Of a DNA stretch of 64,000 nucleotides, positions 22,084-33,436 are shown piece by piece. Source of the stretch: Saccharum officinarum (taxonomy: Eukaryota; Streptophyta; Magnoliopsida; Poales; Poaceae). The translations under genes were made by a program, and so were the position numbers. The notes below the pieces were generated by a model. It was given only the letters and a program-made list of their open reading frames with translations. It did no database searches and had not been told where the DNA came from. The stretch's first letter is position 1; every line of letters starts with the position of its first letter. The DNA lies in assembly GCA_020631735.1 (NCBI GenBank), contig CM036225.1, positions 66,204,662 through 66,268,661 of the forward strand, read 5' to 3'.

Positions 22084-22161
22084 ATCAAGCTTGACCCGGT
22101 TAAACATCGGCCTGGAAATCATCCAGGCAATGTGGTACTTTCCCAAGAGCCTAAATTGCAG
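22084..22161 (+). pseudogene. TRM1 methyltransferase, exon B
   Basis: 78 bp (26 codons) after a perfect acceptor (tttgttttgcag) and before a GT donor. It continues exon A in phase 0 with K-x-D-P-V-K and V-V-L-S-Q-E-P-K-L-Q, as expected for TRM1. The next exon is not evident before the copia element at 22290. Both splice borders are intact, so the pair is a relic of a gene or a captured genomic segment. Confidence 0.72.
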
Positions 22162-22289
22162 GTAGCTCATAAATCACAATTTTGCATAATTTCTTTGAAA
22201 ATTTTGACTAAACGGCATATTATGAACTTGGTTCATTAATGGGGAAAGCACCGCTAGGAGGATACCCGGGTGTTGCTTCAAGAGACAAG

Positions 22290-22564
22290 TGATAGATAAG
22301 CCTAGTGTTCAGGACTTGTATCTTTCTTTTTCTGCAATTTACTTTTGGCTTCTAAGCCTAGCACTAGAAATATGCTCAGCATCCACTTTAGTGGTTAGGG
22401 AGATATGCCGAGCAGGTAGAAAGTAGAGAGACCCTCTGCCTATAAAAGCAGGGGTAGTACCCTTGTAAGATAAGCAATTGCATTTTAATTCCAACAAGCG
22501 GCCTATGGCCAAGCTGCCCTCTGGGCTTTCCCCAATCTGAATCTGAGATCCATTAGGGCTAACA
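22290..22564 (+). repeat. 5' LTR of the copia element
   Basis: 275 bp, TGATA...CTAACA, with TATAAAAG at 22441-22448 and clear similarity to the split LTR at 33437-34827. Confidence 0.88.
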
Positions 22565-22565
22565 A

Positions 22566-22580
22566 TTGGTATCTAGAGCC
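22566..22580 (+). promoter_or_regulatory. Primer binding site of the copia element
   Basis: TTGGTATCTAGAGCC, the initiator-tRNA-Met site with one inserted T, immediately after the 5' LTR. Confidence 0.8.
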
Positions 22581-22609
22581 TAGAGTTCTTGAGAGTCCAG
22601 AGAGCAGCC

Positions 22610-24298
22610 ATGTCCACCAGTAGCGAGAGGGCTAGGCGTGCTGCAGCCGCCAGAGCGATGATTAACCCCGGAGGCATGGTGTAGGGAGGTCCAGTCGACA
22701 ACCACGCTGCACGCCTTGCTGCCGTAGAGGCAGCGGCTGCACAGGCAATCACGGCGGCCATGCGTGCAGCGGCTACGGCTGAAGCCGTGGCTGCCACCGC
22801 TGCCGCGCTATGGGAGGAGATGGAGCGCATGGCTGCTGGAGGATCGCGGAGCCCTAGGAGGCACCACGAGGTCTCGCCCTAGCCGGATCAGTGTCGTGGG
22901 CACTATGGCTGCTTGCCAGTGGTGTGGACGGTCTACCGTGACTCCAGAGCAGGGACGCCATGCCCGATGCTCATGAGGACTAGCTACCATGAGTTGAGCT
23001 TGCTGATGAAGGTCAAGATGCAGGCGTGGCAGCTCTGGGACGCAGTTGAGTTCGGCGATGTCGAGTACCATGACGATCGGCGAGCGCTAGAGGCATTGTG
23101 TGCCACTGTGCCGCCAAAGATCGGCGCTTCGCTCACCAACAAGGCTACAACCAAGTAGGCGTGGGACTGCATCGCCACCGCACGCCTTGGCAACACCGCA
23201 TCCACCGTGCAATGCTATAGCGCCTCCGACAGGACTAGGAAGGCCTCACCTTTAACCCCGGTGAGCAAGTCGAGGACTTTGCCTTTTGCCTTTCCAGCCT
23301 GAAGGAGCAGATGGTGCGCAACGGCGACACTGACCTCGACAAAGCTCGCGCAGTGGAGAAGCTCCTGCGTTGCATCCCGAAGAAGTACTCCTAGATCGTG
23401 CTAGCGATCGAGGCGCTCACCATCGAGCAGGTCACTAGGAGGATCAAGGCGGTGCAAGATCGTGAGGAGGAGCCTCACACCGAGTCGAGCACCGCCGGAG
23501 GCAAGCTGCTCTACACCACCGAGCAGTGGCGGGCCCTCAACAAGAAGAAGGATGGGGGGTGGATCGTCGAAGGAGCGACGCCGGTGTCTGCGTGGCGGCG
23601 AGAAAGAGAAAAGGGACCTTGGGGGTGAGGCGGTGCTGATGGCGGCACCGTTGGTGAGTGCAAGGCGACCCGGGATGATACTTGCCTCAATTGTAGCAAG
23701 ACCGGTCATTAGGCAAAGGACTGCCGCCTTCCTCCACGCCACGACGGGCAAGCCCATGTCGCACAAGCAGAGGAGGAGTACTCTGCTCTGTTCTTGGTGC
23801 ACGGGTGCATTGAGTTGCGGCAAGAAACAGGGGAGGAGGAGAAAGGTTCAAGCTTTCCCCTTTCTAGGTCAGCTGGCTCTGCCCAGCTCCACCTCGACGA
23901 GCCAAGCGCCCACGCCTTCCTCGGCACTGGTACCTCGACATTGGCGCCACCCACCACATGACAGGGTGGTGAGAGTTCTTCTCCGAGCTCGACTCCATCG
24001 TCTGAGGCTCCGTCAAGTTCGGGGACACCTCCACCATGGAGATCAAGGGCATGAGCTCCGTCCTCTTCACTGCTAAGACTGGCGAGCACCGGCTGCTCAC
24101 CGGTATCTACTACATTCCCGCACTGAGAAACTCCATCATCAACTTGGTATAGCTGGATGAGAATGGCTTGCGTGTGGAGATCGAGCACGGGGTACTGTGC
24201 ATCTAGGATCGCCATCGATGACTTCTTGCCAAGGTGAACAGAGGCACCAATCGCCTCTATGTTCTCCATGTGCGGGTGGCACAGCTCATGTGTCTTGC
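22610..24298 (+). pseudogene. Copia gag and protease, heavily mutated
   Basis: Begins with an ATG at 22610 and an Ala-rich head. Pieces in different frames encode the copia gag core (S-Y-x-E-L-S-L-L-M-K-V-K-M-Q and L-W-D-A-V-E, 22980-23070), the D-R-R-A-L-E-A-L-C segment and the L-T-I-E-Q-V-T-R-R helix (about 23410). A broken knuckle (C-L-N-C-S-K-T-G-H) and the protease region (W-Y-L-D-I-G-A-T-H-H-M-T-G, where the usual catalytic D-T-G is D-I-G) follow. In-frame stops are mainly TAG where CAG is expected and TGA where CGA is expected. It is interrupted by the MULE at 24307. Confidence 0.8.
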
Positions 24299-24306
24299 AG
24301 CCCGCT

Positions 24307-26632
24307 GCCCGTCATTTTTGTTTTTAGCCCTATTTTCGAAAGATTCTCTCAAATGTGCCCCTGGGAGAATGCTTTCAAAAAATAGACCCTTAGTTTGGCA
24401 CCGTTGTCATTGGCGCCAAGGTCACACGCCATGACGCCAGTTGGTTCCAAGCTCCTTGCCCACGTCGGTGTCGGGCGCTGGCGTGGCGCTGACATGGCGG
24501 AGACCATGGCATCGTAGATCTTGGTGTCAAGCTTGGTGCCGATAGCATTGGTGTCAAGCCTATCTTACAGGTGGGCCGATCCCTTTCTCTCTTCCTCATT
24601 TCCTTACCCTCTTCCTTTTCTCTCTGAGTTGGCCCGATGCCCATTGCCACTGGTGATGCTCCTTCTCTCACACTGGCCGTTCACCCACCCCTAGCTTGCC
24701 GCGTCGGTTGTCTGCCCTGCCCCGAGCCACCGCGTAGGTCGTCTGCCCTGCCCAATCGTCTGCCTGACCCAAGCTGACGCGCCGGCCGTCCGCCTCAGTC
24801 AGGCACGGCTACCGTGCCCCGGCCGTCCACCTCATCCAGAGTAGCCGTGCCAGCCATCCGCTCTGCCTCGAGCCTGCAGCGCCGGCAGTCCACCCCACCC
24901 CTCGCATGCGTGCCGACCGTTCGCCTCGGCCAGTCATGGCTGCCGTGCCCCAGGCGCCTTGTGGATCCCCACCGTTGGTGCCTAGACAAGATTGGCCGGC
25001 GCGGCCTATCCCACCCCGTCACGGCCTCAAGGCCAGGCACGACTTGTCGTGCCCCGTCGTCCCCTACCGCCCCGTCCGGCCGGCGCCCCCTGCCTGCCCC
25101 GACCCACCGGGCCTAGCGTTGCTGCCTCCTCGTCTGGCCGTACGTGTTTTCTGTCCCCGGTGACCCTTCCCGTGGCCCTTCACCGTGCCCCACGCCTCCT
25201 CCTGCTCTCCACTATGTCATGCACTGCCATCGTTGTATAGGTAAATATCGTGTGTATGCACTGCCATTGTGTGATGGTTCATTTTATTGATGTACTTCGG
25301 TTGATAATGTGACCACCTATTTAGTTTAATTAGTTGGTGATCTAGAGATTAGGTATGGCCTAGTTACACTATTAACTTAGTTATTTAGCTATATATTTAG
25401 TTAGTTTAATTAGTTAGTGTATTAGTGATTTAGTTAGTGTATTTAGTTAGTTATGATAACTTCTTATCCTTCTCCTCCCTGTAGGCAGCAACACGCCTTC
25501 TTTCCTCCTCTTCCTTGTGCTCCTTTTCTGCTGTCTCCTCTCTGTGTCTCTTCTCCAATATCTCGAGACGCTCCGCATCCCACTCCTTCAAGCCTTGTAG
25601 AAGCCACTTGTTTGACTCCTTGATCTCAGTGTCGATCCACTGCTCAAAAGCACAGAGCGGTGGATGGGTCTGCAATAAAGGCAATTGTTACAAAACAAAA
25701 AATGCAAGACTTCATATGACACAAAATAATGAATAAACAATAACAATTTCTCACAATAAATGTACTGCGGCGCTGACGCTCTGTAGGCTCATGCATAGTT
25801 GGAACACATCCAATACCTCTATCTATAGGTTTCCTCATCTTCAGAAATGTCTACCTTGCAAGGATCACCACAAAAGCACATGGGTCTTGGTACACCACTA
25901 GGAAGTGGCTTTGGGTCGTAGGGACTTCCGATCATCTGGCCATAAGTACAATAAAATTCATTCTAATAAAAGAAAGCAAATAACAATTAACCCTAAACCT
26001 AGGGTTTACCATGTGATGCACAACAATGAACGCATACCTTGGTTTGCTACCTTTTCCACGCCTTGGCGTCCTACGATTGTATAATACATACGAATATTAA
26101 AAAGTGCATGAAACCCTAACTAGTGACGATTCTTAGGTTAAAAATACGACTAATATATACCGAATCGATGCGGAAAAAACTAGGAGGGGGCGAGAGGATA
26201 CCTTGCTCTTGAAGATCTATGGATCAAATCTAACTTTTCATGGTCCAATATGCCAATTCGTGAGGTAGGGCGAAGTGGGGAGAGGGAAAACCCAAGAGGG
26301 AGGAGGAAGAAAATGAGAAAGACTCGGGCAGGAAGAGGGGTCAACTATTAATGTAGGATCTTGGTGCCAAGATCTGTGGCGCCATGCTTGACGCTAATGT
26401 CAATGGCGCCATGCTTGACGCCAATGGAAATGGCGCCATGCTATACGCCACGTTAGCTCCACGTTTGCATTGGCGCAAGGATCTTAGCGCCAACTGTGTT
26501 GGCGCCGTGCCATGTGATCTTGGTGCCAATAATGACGACGCCAAGCTTAGGGTTTATTTTTTGAAAGCATTCCGCCAGGGGGCACATTTGAGAGAATCTT
26601 TCAAAAAAGGGCTAAAAACAAAAAAGACGGGC
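24307..26632. mobile_element. MULE with ~93-bp terminal inverted repeats
   Basis: Terminal inverted repeats at 24307-24399 and 26540-26632 start GCCCGTC and are nearly 90% identical by eye. The copia coding sequence resumes directly on the right, so this is an insertion. The flanks cagcccgct and tagccacga look like a diverged 9-bp TSD, not a clean one. Short GGCGCCA motifs are repeated just inside both ends. It carries a GRF-zinc-finger pseudogene on the minus strand and no transposase. Confidence 0.72.
25451..25945 (-). pseudogene. GRF-type zinc-finger protein, broken, in MULE
   Basis: Two minus-strand exons. The first (about 25766-25945) reads P-M-C-F-C-G-D-P-C-K-V ... R-Y-W-M-C, the C-x-C-x3-C ... 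W-x-C pattern of GRF zinc fingers (nucleic-acid-binding, common in plant TEs). The second follows an acceptor (tttattgcag) near 25677 and encodes H-P-P-L-C-A-F-E-Q-W-I-D-T-E and a Glu/Lys/Arg-rich coiled coil to a stop at 25451. An in-frame TAG sits before R-Y-W (CAG expected) and about two bases are lost after S-N-Y-A. It is a small accessory or captured gene, not a transposase. Confidence 0.65.
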
Positions 26633-27860
26633 TAGCCACGATGATGACGCCTAGCGATGGCATGAGCATTTTGGGCACCTCAACTTTGAGGCCCTGAAGC
26701 TGCTCAATAACATGGAGATGGTGTAGGACATGTCGTGAGTTGAGCACGTGGAGTAGTTCTGCAACACCTGTGTCCTCACCAAACAGCGGCGACTCTCCTT
26801 TCCCCGCTAGCCGAGCTTCCGGGCCAAGGAGAAGCTAGAGCTCGTACATGCCGACCGCTGTGGCCTAGTGTCCCTAGCTATGCCTGGAGGATGCCGCTAC
26901 TTCCTCCTCCTGGTTGACGATGCCTCCCGCTACATGTGGGCTATGCTACTCGTCACCAAGACGGTAGCCGCGGAGAAGGAGTGCGACCACAAGCTCCTGG
27001 TGCTTTGCACGGACAACGACGGAGAATTCACGGCAGCTGACTTCACGGCGTACTATGCCGATGAGGGGATCCAGCGCTACTTCTCCTCACCGTACACCCC
27101 ACAGCAGAACGGCGTCATCAAGCGTCGCAACCAGACGATGGTGGCCACCGCCTGTGCTCTTCTCAAGCAGCGGGGCATGCCGGCGGTCTACTGGGGCAAG
27201 GCTGTGATGACCACCATGCACTTGTGAAATCATTGTCCGACCAAGGCCCTCGATGGCAAGACACCGTATGTGGCCTGGCACGGGCACAAGCCGGTGGTCA
27301 GCTATGTGCGGGTCTTCGGTTGCCTCGCCTTCGTTAAGGAGTTGAACAACGTTGGCAAGCTCGACGATGATAGCTCGCTGGGGTCTTCATCGGCTATGCT
27401 GAAGGGGCTAAGGCCTATCGCGTGCTTGACCTAGTGACACGGTGTGTGCGGGTGGCGCGCGATGTCGTGTTTGATGAAGGACGCGGTTGGGCGTGGGACA
27501 AGGCGGCTGATGATGGAACGGCGGTAGCTCTGCATGACTTCACCGTCGAGTATGCATGGGCTGCAGGAGTAGGGGGAGCATCAAGTGCGTCTTCGCCATC
27601 TGCTCCACCGCGCTCACCATCACCAAATTCAGGGGAGGTCAAAAGCTCATCGGTGGTGGTGCGGACCACTCCAGCAACCTAGCCGACCACACAAGCATCT
27701 CAGCCGACCACACCACCTCTATCCCCAGTAGCGGCATCCTCTGCTTCGCCCGCTACAACACCAGCGCATGCAGGGCAACCGGAGATCGAGTACGTGATGC
27801 CACTGGAGGACGATGAAGACCACCTAGATGCCTACTACGATGACGAGCCCCTCTAGTATT
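26633..27860 (+). pseudogene. Copia integrase region, mutated
   Basis: The GAG-pre-integrase motif W-H-E-H-F-G-H-L-N-F lies at about 26655, followed by a degraded zinc finger (C-N-T-C). The longest open piece is 26868-27227: L-L-V-D-D-A-S-R-Y-M-W (first Asp), L-C-T-D-N-D-G-E-F (second Asp), Y-T-P-Q-Q-N-G-V-I-K-R, where the catalytic Glu position is Ile-Lys. Downstream come the T-P-Y-x-A-W and R-V-F-G-C-L-A-F motifs. Frames break at 27227 and repeatedly after. Confidence 0.82.
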
Positions 27861-27989
27861 GCACGATGACGAACATCATCAGTAACCAGTCTCCATCAGG
27901 CTCAGCAAACTGGCTCTTTGCCCAGCTTCATCTGACGCACGCTGGTGAGCCGACCACCTATGCTGAGGCGCGGGGTGATCTGGCATGGC

Positions 27990-28664
27990 GGGCGGCGATG
28001 GAGTAAGAGCTTAAGTCCATCAAGCAGAACCACACCTGGGATTTGGTACCACTACCCGACAGCCACCGCCCCATCACCCTCAAATGGGTGTTCAAACTCA
28101 AGAAGGATGAGCATGGCGCGGTGATCAAATACAAGGCATGACTAGTGGCGCGCAACTTCGTCCATCAAGAGGGGATCGACTACAATGACACCTTCATCCT
28201 CGTGGCGTGCATGGAGTTAGTCTGTGTCCTCCTCACGCTGGCAGCTCAGGAGGGGTGGCAGGTCCACCACATGGACGTCAAGTCCGCCTTCCTCAATGGT
28301 GACCTCAAGGAGGAGGTGGACGTGCGTTAGTCACTGGGTTTCAGTGTCGCCGGAGAAGAAGGCAAGGTGTACCACTTGCACAAGGCCCTCTATGGCTTAC
28401 GGCAAGCCCCGCACGCCTGGAACGAGAAGCTCGACACCACGCTTAAGAAGATGGGCTTCAAGCAGAGCGCGCATGAGGTAACCGTCTATCGGTGGGGCAG
28501 CGGGCACAATGTCCTGCTGGTCGGTGTCTACGTCGATGACCTCATCATCACCGGCGCTGATGAAGGAAAGGTGGAGGCATTCAAGGCGCAGATGAAGAAG
28601 GCGTTCAACATGAGCGACCTCGGCCTCCTCTGCTTCTACCTCAGCGTCGAAGTGTGTCAGGACG
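27990..28664 (+). pseudogene. Copia reverse transcriptase, mutated
   Basis: Contains N-H-T-W-D-L-V-P-L-P, W-V-F-K-L-K-K-D, a stop in K-A-x-L-V-A-R (TGA for CGA), H-M-D-V-K-S-A-F-L-N-G, L-Y-G-L-R-Q-A-P-H-A-W and the catalytic Y-V-D-D-L-I-I-T-G near 28528. It is interrupted at 28669 by the solo LTR, after the C-Q-D-A-S codons, and resumes at 32718. Confidence 0.85.
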
Positions 28665-28668
28665 CCAG

Positions 28669-31600
28669 TGTGACACCCTAGTTTTTAAGCATGCATTAAA
28701 CATTTCAAATCATGAGCATAATCATCATTATGCATACATAAGCGTCACATGAAATAATGAGTTGAAACAAATTTCTGAAACATGCATGTTGCAATGTTTT
28801 GTTTCAATAGATTTAATGTTATGTTGATGCTTATCATGCCATGTATGTGTTTGTTTGAGTAGATAAACAACTTAGAGATGTTTAGCATAAAATTTAGAGC
28901 AAGTTTTGTATTCAAAAGTTTCTCAAAATTCACTTTTAAAAATAAGTTAGAAAAATGAGTTTTTGAATTAAAATGAACTTTGAATCTCTAATTCAAAATC
29001 TATTTGGAATTTCAAATTTTACAATAAAGCAAAGTTGTAGAGTTTAAAATTCTAAACAACTTTTATTTTTGGACCAACTTGTGAAAATGGATTTTTGGTA
29101 CTCAAAATGGGAATTTTAGGGCTGTTTATCGAAAAATATAAAGAAAAAAGTTTATATTTTATTTTGGTCCGCCTGCCTCACTTCACGGCCCACGGCCGAA
29201 GCCGGCCCGGCCCGCTCACCACACGCCTGCCTCCTCTCCCACATGTCACGCCCGACCGCACGCAGGCCACGGGAGCCCCGTGGTGACCGTACGCCGGCGC
29301 CGGTCGCCGGGTGGCGCTCGGTGGCTCCCGCGATGCCCTTAACCAGCTGCTCCGCCCCGCTCCTCCCTCGCGCTCACCTTTTCGTCTCATCCTGCACAAG
29401 CAGCAGCCGCAGCAGCGCACACTTCAGCTCGCCCGAGCCACAAGCGTCGTCGCGTCACCCACTAGCGTCGTGCCCTCTCCACCGCGTGCCATTCTCCGAT
29501 TGCTCGAGCATCACGCTCCGCCTCCCTCCGCTCCACCGTTTGCTCGTCCTAGCCGCCACCGTCGTCGAAAGGTATAGTCCAATTGGGCATTTCCTCCGCT
29601 GCGACGCCATGGCCGCTAGGCACGGCCCACGCGTGGCCGGAGCTCCTCCGCTTGCCTTCTCCCCACCTTTTCCCCTTTTTGTGTTCGCCTCCACCTCGCG
29701 GAGCTCGCGCACTCCTTTTTAGCCGCCACCATGGCTTGCTCCGGCCGGCCGCCATACGCTAGTGCCACCGCACCACCATGCATGCTGGCAAGCTCAATGC
29801 CGAGCTCATCTGGCCACGTTTTAGGCACCACCGGCTTCGCCCCGTCGCGGGGAGTCGGGTGGTGGTGACCCCGTCGCCGGGGAGCTCCCCGCCGGCGAGA
29901 ACACCGCCGTGCCCGCCCTATGTGTGTGACAGGTGGGCCCGGGGACCCGCTCTTAGCCGTCAGGATCGTGCCTGGGTGTAGATCTAGGTGTACCTAGCAT
30001 TTTTTGCCGGCTGTTTTAAAAAGGGTTTAAGAAATGCTTTTCTAGAAATTGTGAAAAATGCTTCCAAAAATCATATCTTGATGAAAATAGCTCCAAATTT
30101 GTTAAAACATATTTTTTGCTAGGTTTCTTATGAGTAGATCTACAGTTTAAAAATATTGCATGCCAATTTTGTGATACTTTTATATAGAGCTTTATTTAAT
30201 TCTTGTAATTGCTATTATATTAGAAAATGCATAGTAAATAGAATATTTATTAGAAAAATATGATTCTAGTTTTTTTATTCTTCTTATGTGATGCACTTTA
30301 TATGAAAAATATATGTCATGCATGTTCTGTAGAAAAATTCTGATGCATAGTTCAAGTGCTAATTATGGCTGATTTTTGTCATTTTTGCTAGAGAGCAAAC
30401 TTTGTATAAAACATGTATGTGATAATTTTTTTACGGTGATTGTTTACTGTGTAAAACATAGGAAAATACTAAATCGGTTGTTTGATACTTTTCATAGTAA
30501 GAATTATTTTTCTAGCTCATTTATACCCCTAGCTTGTCATTTTTGTGTGGGCAGTTTTACTTATCCAATTACCATGAAAATTTTATGGTAGGCTAATTAT
30601 TATATGACTATGGTACTATAAATTTTATAGATTTTTCTATGCACTAGAAATATAGGTTGTTGTTGTAACCCTAGTTTAAAAGTGAAATAAAGTAATATTC
30701 TTAGGTATGATTAATTTAATGGTAAAGCTTTGGTGTATCTTTGAAGCATCAAATCACTTGCTGATATTACTTGACAAGTTAATATGGTTGTGTTGATAAA
30801 GTGTAGTAGCACTCATGTTAGGGCTACATGTTAGTTAGCAGAAAGGAACGGGAGTTAGTAATGGAAGAGAATGCAGTAGATGACATGTATTCGTAGTAAC
30901 TATTCTTGGATGATGTTGACTATCTTGTAGAAAGATTTACCTCTATTCTATCCAATAAAGTCTCAATGTGTTCATCGGCACATCATGTCATCATGATCAT
31001 CGCATGCCATCGCATCCGATGCACCGTTTGCATATTTACTTATACAATTGTATTATACAGGATCACATGAGAAAGTGCTAGTAGCAGTGCAAGAGGAACA
31101 GACTGGATCCGATCCACAAGAAATGCAGGCACAAGAAGTGTCAGAGGTAGAAGAGCAAGAAGAGAATCTACCTGAGTGCGTGGACCACCAACCCAGTTCC
31201 TTTGAACAAGACAAGCTCCGAAGCATTTTAAGTCTCCTACTTTATAAAAGCAATCCTTTATATATATGAGTTTATATATTGTTGCATTAAGTTATAGGAG
31301 TTGAGTGAAACCGTTGATGCATTTATTACTATCCTTGCCTACCTTATTATATTATTACCCTATTAGGTTTAGGATCGAATAACTGCTTAGCCCTGCTTAG
31401 ACCGGTAGCGATCGGTGATTTCCGGTCACCCGCAATTATAGGTGGTTACTAGAATACTTTAGCTATGAAATGGATGATATCCTTGAAATAACCATGTGTT
31501 GATGGAAAATTGGAGACCGGACGGAAAAGTTGGAGGCAACTAGACAGGGTTCTGGGGTGCTATTAGTTTTCTGTCTGTGTCGGTTAAGGACCGATCGTTG

Positions 31601-32717
31601 CTCGTCCCTCTTGTCATGTTGAACGCATGCCTCACATTTAGTTGGCCGAATAAAGTACCTTTCGACTATGAAGCTAGTGACACTATTTGGACTGGGATAA
31701 ACTCGGATTGGTAGACTGGTGACGAAGGGGGTAAGATGGGGACGTGAAGAGTGAGCCCAAGGTGCGTCCTACCTGTCAGGCGGTCCCTAGGTAGTGCAGT
31801 ACATGATTGTTATCCCGTGACATTTACCTGAAAAGTGTCATTGGTGATCTGTAGCTCACTTGATCGGTGAGTGTGGTTTGTGTAAGAAATAAATCACCAG
31901 CTGGTTAGAAATCGATTCGAATCGCCATCACTCCTGGATAGTGAGCACTTGACTCAAGTTACGGCATCGTAGTAACGATGATAGAACACTGATGGTTATA
32001 TGGATGATGTTGGAAATGCTAAATCCAAGTGGTAATGGGATGTTATTGGTTAATCAAGTGATTGCTATAGCATATGTGCTTACCTAGATTAATAGTTATA
32101 ATAAATATGATGCGAAGTAATTAAGATGGTTTATTCATGATAGGTTATGCTTTTCACAAATGAGTTAGCTAGTCCACTAAAATAAAGCCTTGCATACTCC
32201 TTGCGTCGCTTTATTTTGATTTAAGACAGGTAAGTCTAGCTGAGTACTTTCTTATACTCATGGCGTTATTCCCATTGTTATTGCAGATGGTCAGATGTAC
32301 TATGGTTATTGCATCAACTGCCTGTACTCGGTGATGGGCGACAACTAGAACCAAGGGCAATGGTCGCTCCGTATTTCTTATCTGATGCTTTTGTTGGAAA
32401 TGACTATCTCCTAGCACTGTATCTGAACTAAACGTGTGTGTGGCTTTAAAACTATTTACTTTCGCTATTTCATTATGAACTTGGTTTGTAATAACTTTAA
32501 GCTTCTAAACTCTGATGTATTCAACTGTCATTGCGAACTTTATGTAATATGTGACTGTGGCTGCTAAACTTTTATGATCTTGATTTGTATGTTGGTTGGT
32601 TTTAAATCCTTCGTGGTTTCATGGACTACCGGGTTATACGGGCTTAAGTTTGCTAAATTATCTGCTTCGGCGGGTGATTTTCTCACTTATTTCGTATAAT
32701 TGGTCGGTTCTGTTATA
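28669..32717 (+). mobile_element. 4-kb solo LTR (probably Ty3/gypsy)
   Basis: Starts TGTGACACCC and ends TGTTATA (TGTTACA expected), flanked by the 5-bp TSD GCCAG (28664-28668 and 32718-32722) exactly where the copia RT is split. There is no primer site, gag or pol and no second LTR, so it is best read as a solo LTR of a long-LTR family. A short acidic open frame (31048-31269) begins just after an acceptor-like ttatacag. The strand is inferred from the TGTNACACCC start. Confidence 0.72.
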
Positions 32718-33424
32718 GCCAGCGACATTGTCCTCTGCCAAACCCACTACGCCAACCACTTCCTTGAGCTCGGCGGCATGATGGGCTGCAATCCGGCCTA
32801 CACCCCGATGAAGGAGTGGCTCAAGCTCAGTTGGGATAGCATAGCGGAGGAGGTCGATCCAACTCATTACCAGTGACTAATCGGGAGCTTGCGCTACGTG
32901 GCGGGCACCCTCAACTACGGTCTTCACTACAGCAGGGCCCCCAACACGACGTGCTTTGTCGGCTACTTCGACAATGACCTTGCCAGTGATGTGGACACCA
33001 GCAAGAGCATGAGCTTTGAAGGTGGTGGCAAATGACCCTCGGTAATTGCTTAGTCAGCTGGCAGTCCCTCAAGCAGAAGGTGGTGGCTCTCTCGAGCTGT
33101 GAAGCAAAGTACATCGCCACCACCACTATGGCAACTCAAGCACTATGGCTGTCAAGGATGCTGGCAGAGCTCCTTGGTAGGAAGGTTGATGTGGTTGAGC
33201 TAAAGGTGGACAGCAAGACTGCTCTAGCTCTGGCCAATAATCCTGTCTTCCATGAAAGAAGCAAACACATTTGCATCAAACATCACTTCATCAGGGATTG
33301 CCTGGAGGATGGGAGCATCAAAGCCAGCCACATTGCCACCACTGATTAGCTGGCTGATATCCTCACCAAGTCGCTGGGGAAGTCTGGGCTACAGCAGATC
33401 ATTTTCAGTGCTCGGCATAAGGCT
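32718..33424 (+). pseudogene. Copia RT C-terminus and RNase H
   Basis: Resumes the element after the solo LTR: C-Q-T-H-Y-A-N-H-F-L-E-L-G-G-M, G-S-L-R-Y-V-A-G-T-L, S-W-Q-S-L-K-Q-K-V-V-A-L-S-S-C-E-A-K-Y (RNase H core, open frame 33032-33349) and L-A-D-I-L-T-K-S-L-G near the end. Between G-S-L-R-Y and V-A-G-T-L about 35-40 residues usual for the family are missing, as if two L-R-Y coding repeats had recombined. Confidence 0.82.
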
Positions 33425-33434
33425 TAGGGGGAGA
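33421..33434 (+). promoter_or_regulatory. Polypurine tract of the copia element
   Basis: ggcttagggggaga just before the 3' LTR at 33437. Confidence 0.7.
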
Positions 33435-33436
33435 AT

